A stretch of DNA of 7,414 bases from CAYWKL01 sp964459095 (lineage in GTDB: Bacteria > Patescibacteriota > Microgenomatia > Daviesbacterales > UBA10151), in the NCBI GenBank assembly GCA_964459095.1, contig CAYWKL010000042.1, positions 1-7,414 on the forward strand. The letters are read 5' to 3'. Shown piece by piece: positions 1-5,291 of the stretch. Every line of letters begins with the position of its first letter. Within the stretch, counting starts at the first letter, position 1. Position numbers and translations under genes: made by a program. A model generated the notes under the pieces. The model saw only the letters and a program-made list of their open reading frames with translations, did not search any database and was not told where the DNA came from.

Positions 1-44
1 TCAACTAGAGCTTTAGGTTGTTTTTGTATTTGTTTGTTTACCAT
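1..44 (-). CDS. 5' end of an unidentified gene (partial)
   Basis: An ATG at 44-42 opens a frame that runs off the window edge after 14 complete codons (MVNKQIQKQPKALV). This is too short to identify a family. It follows the 94-aa gene on the same strand after 54 bases. Upstream there is a TTGATT (82-87) and, 17 bases on, a weak TAAATT (59-64), which could be a promoter. No Shine-Dalgarno site is visible. In Firmicutes the gene after proS is often polC, but nothing here allows that assignment. Confidence 0.45.
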   Translation of the reverse strand, partial: MVNKQIQKQPKALV

Positions 45-98
45 AAGTTTAAGTGTTAAATTTAACAGAAAATAGGCTGTAAATCAATTTCTATCAGG

Positions 99-383
99 CT
101 AATCCAGATTAATCCTTTCACGGGCCATTAAATCAATAACTATTGCAGGTTGTTCGTACCTTAGTGGATTACTTGGACGAAATTTAATTCTGGATTCTTC
201 ACCTCTAGTCAATTTAGCGGCAATATGATCAAGAATTCTCCTCAGATCCTCTACTGGTTTATCCAGCGATATGATCCGAAGATAAACAACTCCTCTTGGT
301 GCTTTGCTACCTTCTATTACTGTCAACTTTTTTCTTAACTCATCCCTGGAAAGAGGACTCTCAGTTCTTGTACCATCTAACAT
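99..383 (-). CDS. Hypothetical protein, 94 aa
   Basis: This is a small soluble protein of unknown function that I do not recognise. It ends in TAG and is rich in Arg, Leu and Ile, with many charged residues. It has no membrane segment, signal peptide or cysteine pair. The N-terminal third (about residues 12-22) is charged and probably helical. Residues about 31-60 (VVYLRIISLDKPVEDLRRIL) look like a beta strand followed by a helix, so a small alpha/beta fold is possible, but this is only a guess. It lies 36 bases after proS. A good promoter with its -10 six bases before the ATG suggests its own leaderless transcript rather than dependence on the proS T-box. The start is chosen from that promoter, since there is no Shine-Dalgarno site. 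Confidence 0.7.
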   Translation of the reverse strand: MLDGTRTESPLSRDELRKKLTVIEGSKAPRGVVYLRIISLDKPVEDLRRILDHIAAKLTRGEESRIKFRPSNPLRYEQPAIVIDLMARERINLD

Positions 384-389
384 AATCCT

Positions 390-418
390 ATAGTAGCAGA
401 TTTGCGTTTAAAAATCAA
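390..418 (-). promoter_or_regulatory. Promoter of the 94-aa gene, leaderless type
   Basis: On the minus strand a -35 TTGATT (413-418) and a -10 TACTAT (390-395) are separated by 17 bases. The -10 ends six bases before the ATG at 383, so a transcript starting the usual 6-7 bases downstream would begin at or next to the start codon. The -35 sits directly beside the proS stop codon. Confidence 0.5.
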
Positions 419-419
419 T

Positions 420-1649
420 TTAGCCTTTAATTTTTTTTAATAATTCCTCAAAATTTAAAAACTCAGTCTGCTTACTGTCTCTTTTTTTAACTTCTAGTTT
501 GCCTTGGGTTTTTTTAGATATTACCACTCTATGTGGTATACCTATTAAATCCGCATCTGCAAATTTCTCCCCTGCAGAGGGTCCGACCCTATCATCATAT
601 AAAACCTCTACTCCTTCAGCTTGCAGCAATCCATAAATCTTATTTACCTCCCCCAGTACTTTTTTGTCAACCAGATCAAGGCCTAATAAATGAACCTTAA
701 ATGGCGCAACCAGATCCGGCCAAATTATCCCTTTATCATCATGAAATACCTCCACTATTGCCCCCATCACTCGGGAAACTCCAATTCCATAGCATCCGGC
801 TGAAACCAACTTTTCTTTTCCGTTTGCATCTTTATAAGTTAAATTAAACGCCTTTGCAAAGGCTTCTTTAAGAGGGAAAATATTTGCTACCTCTATAGAT
901 TTTTTTTCTTCAAATTTACCTCCACATTTAATACAATCTCCTTGGTCATAAATTTCCTTATTAACTGCGTGTCCACATTGAGTGCAAATATAAACAGTAT
1001 CTTCCCCTGATGGTGTTATGGTTTGAAACTCTGCTGAGAGCTCTGAAAAGGTTCCGCCTGAAGCAGTAGTTTCTATTACTGGAAGACCTATTCTCTTGAA
1101 TATCTTTAAATATGCCTTCTTTACCTCTTCGTAATATTTGTCCCTATCTTCATTATCCAGGTGAAAACTATATAAGTCTTTCATTATGAATTCCCTTCCG
1201 CGCAGAAGTCCAGCTTTAGCCCTAAGCTCATTTCTAAATTTAGTTTGAATCTGGTATTGGTAAACAGGCAGGTCTTTATAAGAAAAAGTGTGTTTTTTTA
1301 CTAAAGGATAAATAATTTCTTCATGTGTGGGGCCAAGCACTAAATCATTTCCAGTTGCGCCTTTTAATTTAAATAAAGCGTCAAATGTTTCAAACCTTCC
1401 TGTTTTCTTCCAGTTTTCTCCCGGGTGCATTGAAGGCATTAAGATTTCTTGGCCACCAATTTTATTTAATTCATCTCTTATGATGTCTGAAATCTTATTT
1501 AATACTCTTAATCCTAAGTAAAGATATGTATACACGCCCGCCATTTCCTGATTAATAAACCCTGCCCTCTCAAGAAGCCTTTGGTTTACAGACTCCGCTC
1601 CACTAGGACTATTTTTTTGTGCCTTAGGAAAAAGTTTAGAATATTTCAT
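420..1649 (-). CDS. proS: Prolyl-tRNA synthetase, compact form without editing insertion
   Basis: This cytoplasmic class II synthetase activates proline with ATP and charges tRNA-Pro. At 409 aa it is far shorter than the common bacterial form (about 570 aa). The core is complete: the GPTHEE segment (106-111), motif 2 with FRNE (138-141) and a GREFIMKDLYSF stretch (151-162), the proline-pocket region around SGGTFSELSAEFQ (197-209), and motif 3 with CYGIGVSR (286-293). The C-terminal anticodon-binding domain follows, with VGPSAGEKFADAD at 355-367. Between motifs 2 and 3, where the editing (INS) domain normally sits, there is only a short linker with two CxxC pairs (C222/C225, C239/C242), which suggests a zinc knuckle. 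It therefore probably lacks cis-editing of Ala-tRNA-Pro. The ATG follows a T-box terminator almost directly, and no Shine-Dalgarno is well placed. The function is secure; the zinc site is inferred. Confidence 0.97.
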   Translation of the reverse strand: MKYSKLFPKAQKNSPSGAESVNQRLLERAGFINQEMAGVYTYLYLGLRVLNKISDIIRDELNKIGGQEILMPSMHPGENWKKTGRFETFDALFKLKGATGNDLVLGPTHEEIIYPLVKKHTFSYKDLPVYQYQIQTKFRNELRAKAGLLRGREFIMKDLYSFHLDNEDRDKYYEEVKKAYLKIFKRIGLPVIETTASGGTFSELSAEFQTITPSGEDTVYICTQCGHAVNKEIYDQGDCIKCGGKFEEKKSIEVANIFPLKEAFAKAFNLTYKDANGKEKLVSAGCYGIGVSRVMGAIVEVFHDDKGIIWPDLVAPFKVHLLGLDLVDKKVLGEVNKIYGLLQAEGVEVLYDDRVGPSAGEKFADADLIGIPHRVVISKKTQGKLEVKKRDSKQTEFLNFEELLKKIKG

Positions 1650-1812
1650 TAAAAAAGCACTCTATTCCTTTCTCAAGGACGAGTGCTAATCGTGGTACCA
1701 CCTTAATTCTTCTTACAATCGTTAGATTGAGAACTCATTTAGATTATTACGTTATCAACGGAAATGCTCATCGCACTCAGCTCCGGAGCGGGAAACTCCT
1801 TCAAAGCTTTTC
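1650..1812 (-). promoter_or_regulatory. T-box riboswitch leader of proS (tRNA-Pro sensing)
   Basis: The minus strand carries the T-box signature AAGGTGGTACCACG at 1704-1691. It folds as a canonical antiterminator: AAGG (1704-1701) pairs with CCTT (1678-1675) and ACGA (1693-1690) with TCGT (1682-1679), leaving the seven-base bulge TGGTACC (1700-1694) that would bind the tRNA NCCA end. A stem III-like hairpin, CAATC-TAAC-GATTG, lies at 1729-1716. Near the 5' end, AGCT (1808-1805) pairs with AGCT (1782-1779) and GGAG (1799-1796) with CTCC (1788-1785). Together they enclose the loop TTTCCCG, which holds proline triplets CCC and CCG. I cannot fix the specifier codon. The leader is only about 160 nt, shorter than most T-boxes. 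Uncharged tRNA-Pro is expected to stabilise the antiterminator and switch proS on. Confidence 0.93.
1651..1687 (-). terminator. T-box intrinsic terminator immediately before the proS ATG
   Basis: AGCACTC (1687-1681) pairs with GAGTGCT (1662-1656), and inside it TCCTT (1679-1675) pairs with AAGGA (1670-1666) around a GAGA loop. A run of six T (1656-1651) follows. The 5' half of this hairpin overlaps the TCGTCCTT used by the antiterminator, so the two folds exclude each other. The U-tract stops one base before the ATG at 1649. Confidence 0.92.
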
Positions 1813-1818
1813 AAAAAA

Positions 1819-1848
1819 ATTCTAACACAACTTACTCCTTTAAATCAA
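1819..1848 (-). promoter_or_regulatory. Promoter of the T-box/proS transcript
   Basis: On the minus strand a -35 TTGATT (1843-1848) and a -10 TAGAAT (1819-1824) are separated by 18 bases. The -10 is preceded by TGT, giving an extended -10 (TGTTAGAAT), the same nine bases as in the rpsB promoter. Transcription should start near 1812, at the 5' edge of the T-box leader. Confidence 0.7.
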
Positions 1849-1881
1849 CCCTTTCTTTTTTGTTCCCGAGGTGTCTAGCTA

Positions 1882-1900
1882 ACCCACACCCGGTGTGGGT
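1882..1900. repeat. GC-rich perfect palindrome after the DUF5667 gene
   Basis: ACCCACA (1882-1888) and TGTGGGT (1894-1900) flank the loop CCCGG, 12 bases past the end of the DUF5667-like gene. The palindrome stands out in an AT-rich spacer. It lacks a T-run on the minus strand, so it is not a classical intrinsic terminator, but it could stabilise the 3' end of that transcript. Confidence 0.55.
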
Positions 1901-1912
1901 ATTTCTCACTTT

Positions 1913-2662
1913 TCAATCCTCATCTTCATGCTCATCTTGATTTTCATTTCTTTTCCTCATTTCACCTCTATCTTGTCTTTGCTCTCCATCTCTATTATTT
2001 CTTTGCTCATCTATCATTGAAGATCTATCTTGCCTATTGTTCAGCTCTTTTTCTATTCTGTCTAATTCTTTTATAGTTTCATCAATATCTTGATCAATAT
2101 TGCTTAAAGAGTTAGGCGGTGGAGGAGGATTATATGCTAGGGGTGTGGCACTTGGGGTAGGACTGAAAGTAGTGGAACTAGGCTGGGGACGCGGTAGCGC
2201 TGGAGAAGGAGAATTAGTTGGATTTGCATTAGTAGTTTGCGTTGGTTGTTTTTCTGTTGGTTGTTTTATTTGAGTTAAACCTTGTTTGTAATCATTTATG
2301 GATTTATTAAGTTGTACCAACAACTTCTTTTTTTGACCTTGGTCTTGAACAATTTGAATTTCTGCTGCAACTTGGTTAGTCTGAATCACTAAATCATTCA
2401 AAGAACTCTTCGCCTTCTTCCCTTCCCCCTTATTTATGAGTTTAGTTGCCTCAGAAAACCTTCTGTTTGTATAATCAAGTGAAAACCAGGCTTTAGTAGA
2501 AGGATTTAGTGAAGCTATGGCTAATATTCCACCCTCTAAACCTCTTTTAACAGGATAAAGGGCCTCCCCAGGAAGAGAATCTTGTGAGGCAAATGCTAAA
2601 ACAGCAGGTGGAAGTAGAATAAAGAATAAAATTATAGTTATTATACTAACAACCTTGAGCAT
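1913..2662 (-). CDS. DUF5667-like exported protein with Pro-rich linker and charged tail
   Basis: This 249-aa protein has a hydrophobic N-terminus (residues 4-24) ending in AFA-SQ, a plausible signal peptidase I site after residue 25. Next comes DSLPGEALYPVKRGLEG (28-44), which matches the N-terminal signature of DUF5667 (PG..LYP.KR), then the conserved-looking YTNRRFSEATKL (64-75). A helical region extends to about 130. Residues about 135-187 are a low-complexity Thr/Pro/Ser linker with a run of five prolines. Residues about 190-249 are a highly charged helical tail rich in Asp, Glu, Arg, Gln and Asn, ending EDED. It is likely outside the membrane or attached to the cell surface. DUF5667 has no known biochemical role. 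It lies 37 bases downstream of the rseP-like gene, and a TATACT -10 seven bases before the ATG suggests its own leaderless start. It ends in TGA. Confidence 0.85.
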   Translation of the reverse strand: MLKVVSIITIILFFILLPPAVLAFASQDSLPGEALYPVKRGLEGGILAIASLNPSTKAWFSLDYTNRRFSEATKLINKGEGKKAKSSLNDLVIQTNQVAAEIQIVQDQGQKKKLLVQLNKSINDYKQGLTQIKQPTEKQPTQTTNANPTNSPSPALPRPQPSSTTFSPTPSATPLAYNPPPPPNSLSNIDQDIDETIKELDRIEKELNNRQDRSSMIDEQRNNRDGEQRQDRGEMRKRNENQDEHEDED

Positions 2663-2669
2663 TAAAATT

Positions 2670-2675
2670 AGTATA
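2670..2675 (-). promoter_or_regulatory. Probable -10 element of the DUF5667-like gene
   Basis: The minus strand reads TATACT here, with seven bases between it and the ATG at 2662, the same layout as at other genes in the window. No convincing -35 is seen at the expected distance (TTCCCT at 2693-2698). Confidence 0.4.
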
Positions 2676-2699
2676 CAAATTTTTAATTAAAAAGGGAAA

Positions 2700-3836
2700 T
2701 TAAAGAAAGATTTTTCTAATATCTGAAATGGTAATGAGAAGAACCAGTCCCAAAAGCAACGCCAAACCAACTGTGTGGATGTATTTTTCAAAATTAGCAT
2801 GAGGTTTTTTTCTAGTAACACCCTCTATAATCAAGAAAAAAAGTCTGCCTCCATCTAAGCCTGGAAAAGGCAGAATATTAATTATCGCCAAATTTAGTGA
2901 TAAAACAGCCAGAAAATTAAGGTAAGGTAAGATAGGATTCTTAGTTTCTATAATATCCTTAACTATTGTAGTAATACCTACTGGACCTGCGACAGACTCC
3001 GAAACAGGAGTTATGTCTTGTTTTTGTAAAGAGATAGAAATTAAATCTCCTAAAATTTTTACGTTGTATCCAATTAAATTAATACTATAAGTTGGGGCAG
3101 AAAAAATTTTTTGTACTAATGTATTGTATGTAAGATTTGCAACCTGAAATGTGCCCAGGAAAATTCCTAAAGGACCTTGCCCTTTTGGAGGATCTTCTCT
3201 TGGAGTAACTTCAATAATCTTGAAAGCAGTTTCTTGAAGATCTGTTATTTTTAAGCTTATTACCTCTCCTCCCTTACCTCTTGCTAAAGCTATTAAGTCA
3301 TTACTGTCTTCAATTCGCTCTCCATCAGCCTCTATAATTCTATCCCCTGGCTTTAGACCTACTTTAGCTGCTGGAGAACCTGGAGAAACCTTACTTATAA
3401 CTACCATATTTGTGACAGTAACATCAGCTCCTATAAAGCTATACTCAGAAATTAAAGGAAGAGTAACCTTAAATCCTTGAAAAGCTAAAACTGCCCAAAA
3501 AATAACTAAGGCTAAACTTAAGTTCATTAAAACACCAACCACAACAACAGTTATTCTTTGCCAAACAGGCCTATCTGAAAAATGTCTGCTTCTTTTACTC
3601 AACTGATCCTCTGGTGGTGAAGGCTCATCTTCTCCAAGAAGCCTTACAAACCCTCCAAAAGGAAGCCAATTTAAAGAATAAAGTGTTTCCCCGAATTTTT
3701 TGCCAAAAACCCTTGGAGGAAGACCAAATCCAAATTCTAAAACTTTTATTCCAAACTTTTTAGCCGCTAAAAAGTGTCCAAATTCATGGATTAAGACTAG
3801 GATTAGTAAGGTTACTATGAATACAAGGATAAACAT
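2700..3836 (-). CDS. rseP: Site-2 (M50/RseP-family) intramembrane zinc metalloprotease
   Basis: This membrane protease cuts transmembrane segments, typically of anti-sigma factors or left-over signal peptides. The zinc motif HEFGH is at residues 17-21 in the first membrane helix, and the third zinc ligand lies in the NILPFPGLDGG motif (320-330). Other family marks are FGFGLPPR (35-42) and the LNWLPFGGFVRLLGED block (55-70). Membrane helices fall at about 1-22, 96-120, 304-324 and 350-372. A single PDZ domain occupies about 143-212, with SPAAKVGLKPGDRI (154-167) as its core. The length, 378 aa, is usual for one-PDZ members. It lies between frr and proS, as in Firmicutes, but uppS and cdsA are missing. 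A TATAAT six bases before the ATG and the lack of a Shine-Dalgarno site suggest a leaderless start. The substrate is unknown; the neighbouring signal-peptide protein is a candidate only by position. Confidence 0.96.
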   Translation of the reverse strand: MFILVFIVTLLILVLIHEFGHFLAAKKFGIKVLEFGFGLPPRVFGKKFGETLYSLNWLPFGGFVRLLGEDEPSPPEDQLSKRSRHFSDRPVWQRITVVVVGVLMNLSLALVIFWAVLAFQGFKVTLPLISEYSFIGADVTVTNMVVISKVSPGSPAAKVGLKPGDRIIEADGERIEDSNDLIALARGKGGEVISLKITDLQETAFKIIEVTPREDPPKGQGPLGIFLGTFQVANLTYNTLVQKIFSAPTYSINLIGYNVKILGDLISISLQKQDITPVSESVAGPVGITTIVKDIIETKNPILPYLNFLAVLSLNLAIINILPFPGLDGGRLFFLIIEGVTRKKPHANFEKYIHTVGLALLLGLVLLITISDIRKIFL

Positions 3837-3842
3837 ATCGAA

Positions 3843-3871
3843 ATTATAGAATAAATACTAACGAGTGACTA
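3843..3871 (-). promoter_or_regulatory. Promoter of rseP, leaderless type
   Basis: The minus strand has a perfect -10 TATAAT (3843-3848). A 4/6 match to the -35, TAGTCA (3866-3871), lies 17 bases upstream. Only six bases separate the -10 from the rseP ATG at 3836. Confidence 0.5.
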
Positions 3872-3896
3872 GAGTCAAGAGTGTAGCTATTCAGTA

Positions 3897-3990
3897 TTTC
3901 CCAGTCCTATGTCATCCTCGTGCTCGACACGAGGATCCATGAGTTAATTATCTAATAGATTCCCGCCTGCGCGGGAATGACACTGGGAAA
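3897..3990. repeat. Nested palindromic element, about 94 bp
   Basis: The outer 9-bp inverted repeats TTTCCCAGT (3897-3905) and ACTGGGAAA (3982-3990) enclose a second pair, GTCAT (3911-3915) and ATGAC (3977-3981). Inside are two GC-rich hairpins: ATCCTCGTG/CACGAGGAT (3914-3922, 3928-3936) and ATTCCCGC/GCGGGAAT (3959-3966, 3971-3978). The second hairpin resembles the dRS3-like ATTCCC...GGGAAT palindromes known from Neisseria and other bacteria. A near-identical 12-bp direct repeat (TCAAGAGTnTAG at 3875-3886 and 4005-4016) flanks the block. It has no coding capacity and looks like a small mobile palindromic repeat in the frr-rseP spacer. Confidence 0.75.
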
Positions 3991-4010
3991 AACTAATTAG
4001 TTTCTCAAGA

Positions 4011-4054
4011 GTCTAGAAATTTTTTACTTGATTCTAGATTCTAGCGACTAGATT
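4011..4054. repeat. Degenerate CTAGA/TCTAGATT repeats
   Basis: CTAGA or TTAGA words recur between the palindromic element and the end of frr: CTAGA at 4013, TTCTAGATTCTAG at 4032-4044 and ACTAGATTTTAGAT at 4047-4060. This is simple, partly palindromic repeat sequence with no gene in it. It runs a few bases into the frr 3' end. Confidence 0.5.
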
Positions 4055-4609
4055 TTAGATTTGGCTTAGCTCAGCCTCTTTTGTCTTTACCTGCTCATCA
4101 ATTTCTACTTGATATTTATCTACTATTTCCTGCAAAATCTTTTCTCTCCTTAAAAGCTCGTCTTCACCATATAAACCATCTTTACTCATCTTTTCCCATT
4201 TTGCTCTCTCTTCCTGTCTGATTTGGCGGATCCCAACTCTTGCTTCTTCACCTTTTACATGAGCTAGTTTTATAAATTCCTGCCTTCTTTCCTCTGTTAG
4301 AGGAGGTATAGGGAGTCTAACATTTTGACCATCTATAGAAGGATTAATACCAATATTTGCCTCAAATATGGCTTTTTCAACATCTTTTACAACTCCTGGG
4401 TCCCAAACAGAGATTAAAAGAAGTGATGGGGAAGGAGCAGATATAGTTCCCACTTCCATTAGCTTCATTTGGGTCCCATATGCGCTAACAGGAATATTTT
4501 CTATTAAAGCGGGATTTGCTCTTCCTGCTCTTATACCAGCTAGTTCTTGCTTTAAATGAAGCAAGGCATTTTGTATACTTTGATTTGGTTCTTCAAGAAA
4601 CGGTTCCAT
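4055..4609 (-). CDS. frr: Ribosome recycling factor
   Basis: With EF-G, this cytoplasmic factor splits the post-termination ribosome so its subunits can be reused. The 184 aa match the usual family length (about 185). Domain I helices frame a small domain II. The family block LAGIRAGRANPALIENIPVSAYG occupies 23-45. DGQNVRLPIPPLTEERRQEFIKLAH (93-117) is the conserved hinge and helix region. The Arg-rich segment EEARVGIRQIRQE (121-133) carries the positions that contact 23S rRNA, and the C-terminal helix ends in KTKEAELSQI. No pyrH lies upstream, though pyrH-frr adjacency is common elsewhere. There is no Shine-Dalgarno site; the start is set by family length and by a possible promoter 4 bases upstream. 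Confidence 0.97.
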   Translation of the reverse strand: MEPFLEEPNQSIQNALLHLKQELAGIRAGRANPALIENIPVSAYGTQMKLMEVGTISAPSPSLLLISVWDPGVVKDVEKAIFEANIGINPSIDGQNVRLPIPPLTEERRQEFIKLAHVKGEEARVGIRQIRQEERAKWEKMSKDGLYGEDELLRREKILQEIVDKYQVEIDEQVKTKEAELSQI

Positions 4610-4613
4610 AATT

Positions 4614-4642
4614 AAGTTAAAGCGAAGTCATGAGCAAGTCAA
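4614..4642 (-). promoter_or_regulatory. Possible promoter of frr
   Basis: On the minus strand TTGACT (4637-4642), a 5/6 match to the -35, lies 17 bases before a weak TAACTT (4614-4619), which ends four bases before the frr ATG. The -35 overlaps the edge of the structured spacer. Confidence 0.35.
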
Positions 4643-4732
4643 AAATGTGGTGCAGCTAACCGTGCAGTTAGTTGGCGGTTAGCAAACCCAAGCGAGCGAA
4701 ATGGTCGCGCGAGCGCTTTTTGCTGCCATGAC
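4627..4732. repeat. Structured palindromic spacer between tsf and frr
   Basis: GTCATGAGCA (4627-4636) can pair with TGCT-GC-CATGAC (4721-4732), with a two-base bulge. Inside is a perfect 8-bp stem GCTAACCG/CGGTTAGC (4655-4662, 4676-4683). A second possible stem, AGCAAA with TTTGCT on the minus strand, spans 4681-4724. The interior is GC-rich with repeated GCGAGCG words, unlike its surroundings. It has no open frame of note. It could be a small palindromic repeat element or a structured mRNA spacer. Confidence 0.55.
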
Positions 4733-4736
4733 GAGC

Positions 4737-5198
4737 TTAAGATTTTCCTAACTCAATTCTAGCAAACTTTCCTATTCTTATATTTTCTCCTAATTTCCCT
4801 ATAGCTGATTTTACTAAAGTTTCTATAGTTTGGGATGGGTCTCTAATATATTCCTGACCCATTAATTCTTCCTCGTCTTTAGGGTTCATAGAAGCAATCT
4901 GTAAAGCCAGCTCATGAGCTAAAGACTTAAAATCCTCTGTTTTTGCTACAAAATCTGTTTCACAAAGAAGCTCTACTAAAACTCCCACTCTTCCTGCATG
5001 AGAATAAGTTTCAACTAGCCCTGCACTAACTTCACGAGCAAATTTTTCAGAAGATTTCTCCAAACCCTTACTTTTTAACCACTTAATCGCTTCTTCTAAA
5101 TTGCCCTTCGAAAGCTTAAGGGCCTCCTTACAATCAGCAATCCCTGCACCAGTTTGCTCGCGTAGTTTCTTAATTTCATCAACATTTATTTGTTTCAT
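4737..5198 (-). CDS. tsf: Elongation factor Ts, very short form
   Basis: EF-Ts recharges EF-Tu by releasing its GDP in the cytoplasm. Residues 1-45 form the UBA-like N-terminal domain (VDEIKKLREQTGAGIADCKEAL). The core follows, with AGRVGVLVELLCETDFVAKTEDF (68-90). It includes TDFVA at 81-85, the segment that disturbs the Mg2+/nucleotide site of EF-Tu. The protein stops at 153 aa, against about 280 in E. coli and about 196 in Thermus. It therefore has one core subdomain and no coiled-coil arm. The ending ENIRIGKFARIELGKS resembles the normal end of a core domain, so this is likely a compact family member rather than a truncation. It follows rpsB as usual. There is no clear Shine-Dalgarno site. 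Confidence 0.95.
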   Translation of the reverse strand: MKQINVDEIKKLREQTGAGIADCKEALKLSKGNLEEAIKWLKSKGLEKSSEKFAREVSAGLVETYSHAGRVGVLVELLCETDFVAKTEDFKSLAHELALQIASMNPKDEEELMGQEYIRDPSQTIETLVKSAIGKLGENIRIGKFARIELGKS

Positions 5199-5218
5199 AT
5201 ATTTTATCTACATCCCAG

Positions 5219-5277
5219 CATGTATTATGTAGCAAGTAGTATGTAGTATGCTTTTTCCCCATAATACTTAATACATG
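5219..5277. repeat. Degenerate ATGTA/GTAGTAT repeats with inverted ends
   Basis: The rpsB-tsf spacer holds repeated ATGTA, AGTAT and GTAG words. Its ends form a perfect 9-bp inverted repeat, CATGTATTA (5219-5227) with TAATACATG (5269-5277). It is low complexity and non-coding; a weak mRNA hairpin or decayed repeat is likely. Confidence 0.5.
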
Positions 5278-5291
5278 ATACATTCTACAAA

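Noticed and set aside
1327..1521. Plus-strand open frame opposite proS
   Set aside because: It lies wholly inside the well-supported proS gene, with no promoter or start signal of its own, and is a reading-frame shadow.
1882..1900. Intrinsic terminator for the DUF5667-like gene
   Set aside because: The hairpin is strong, but no T-run follows on the minus strand and its fold leaves a GC-rich loop; kept only as a palindrome.
1913..1915. UGA recoded as glycine (as in some CPR lineages)
   Set aside because: The TGA here ends a protein with a natural acidic tail, and no conserved gene in the window contains an in-frame TGA.
3897..4054. CRISPR-like repeats
   Set aside because: The repeats are palindromic and nested, with no regularly spaced unit or spacers.
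4368..4559. Plus-strand open frame opposite frr
   Set aside because: It is antisense to a conserved gene and has no start signals.
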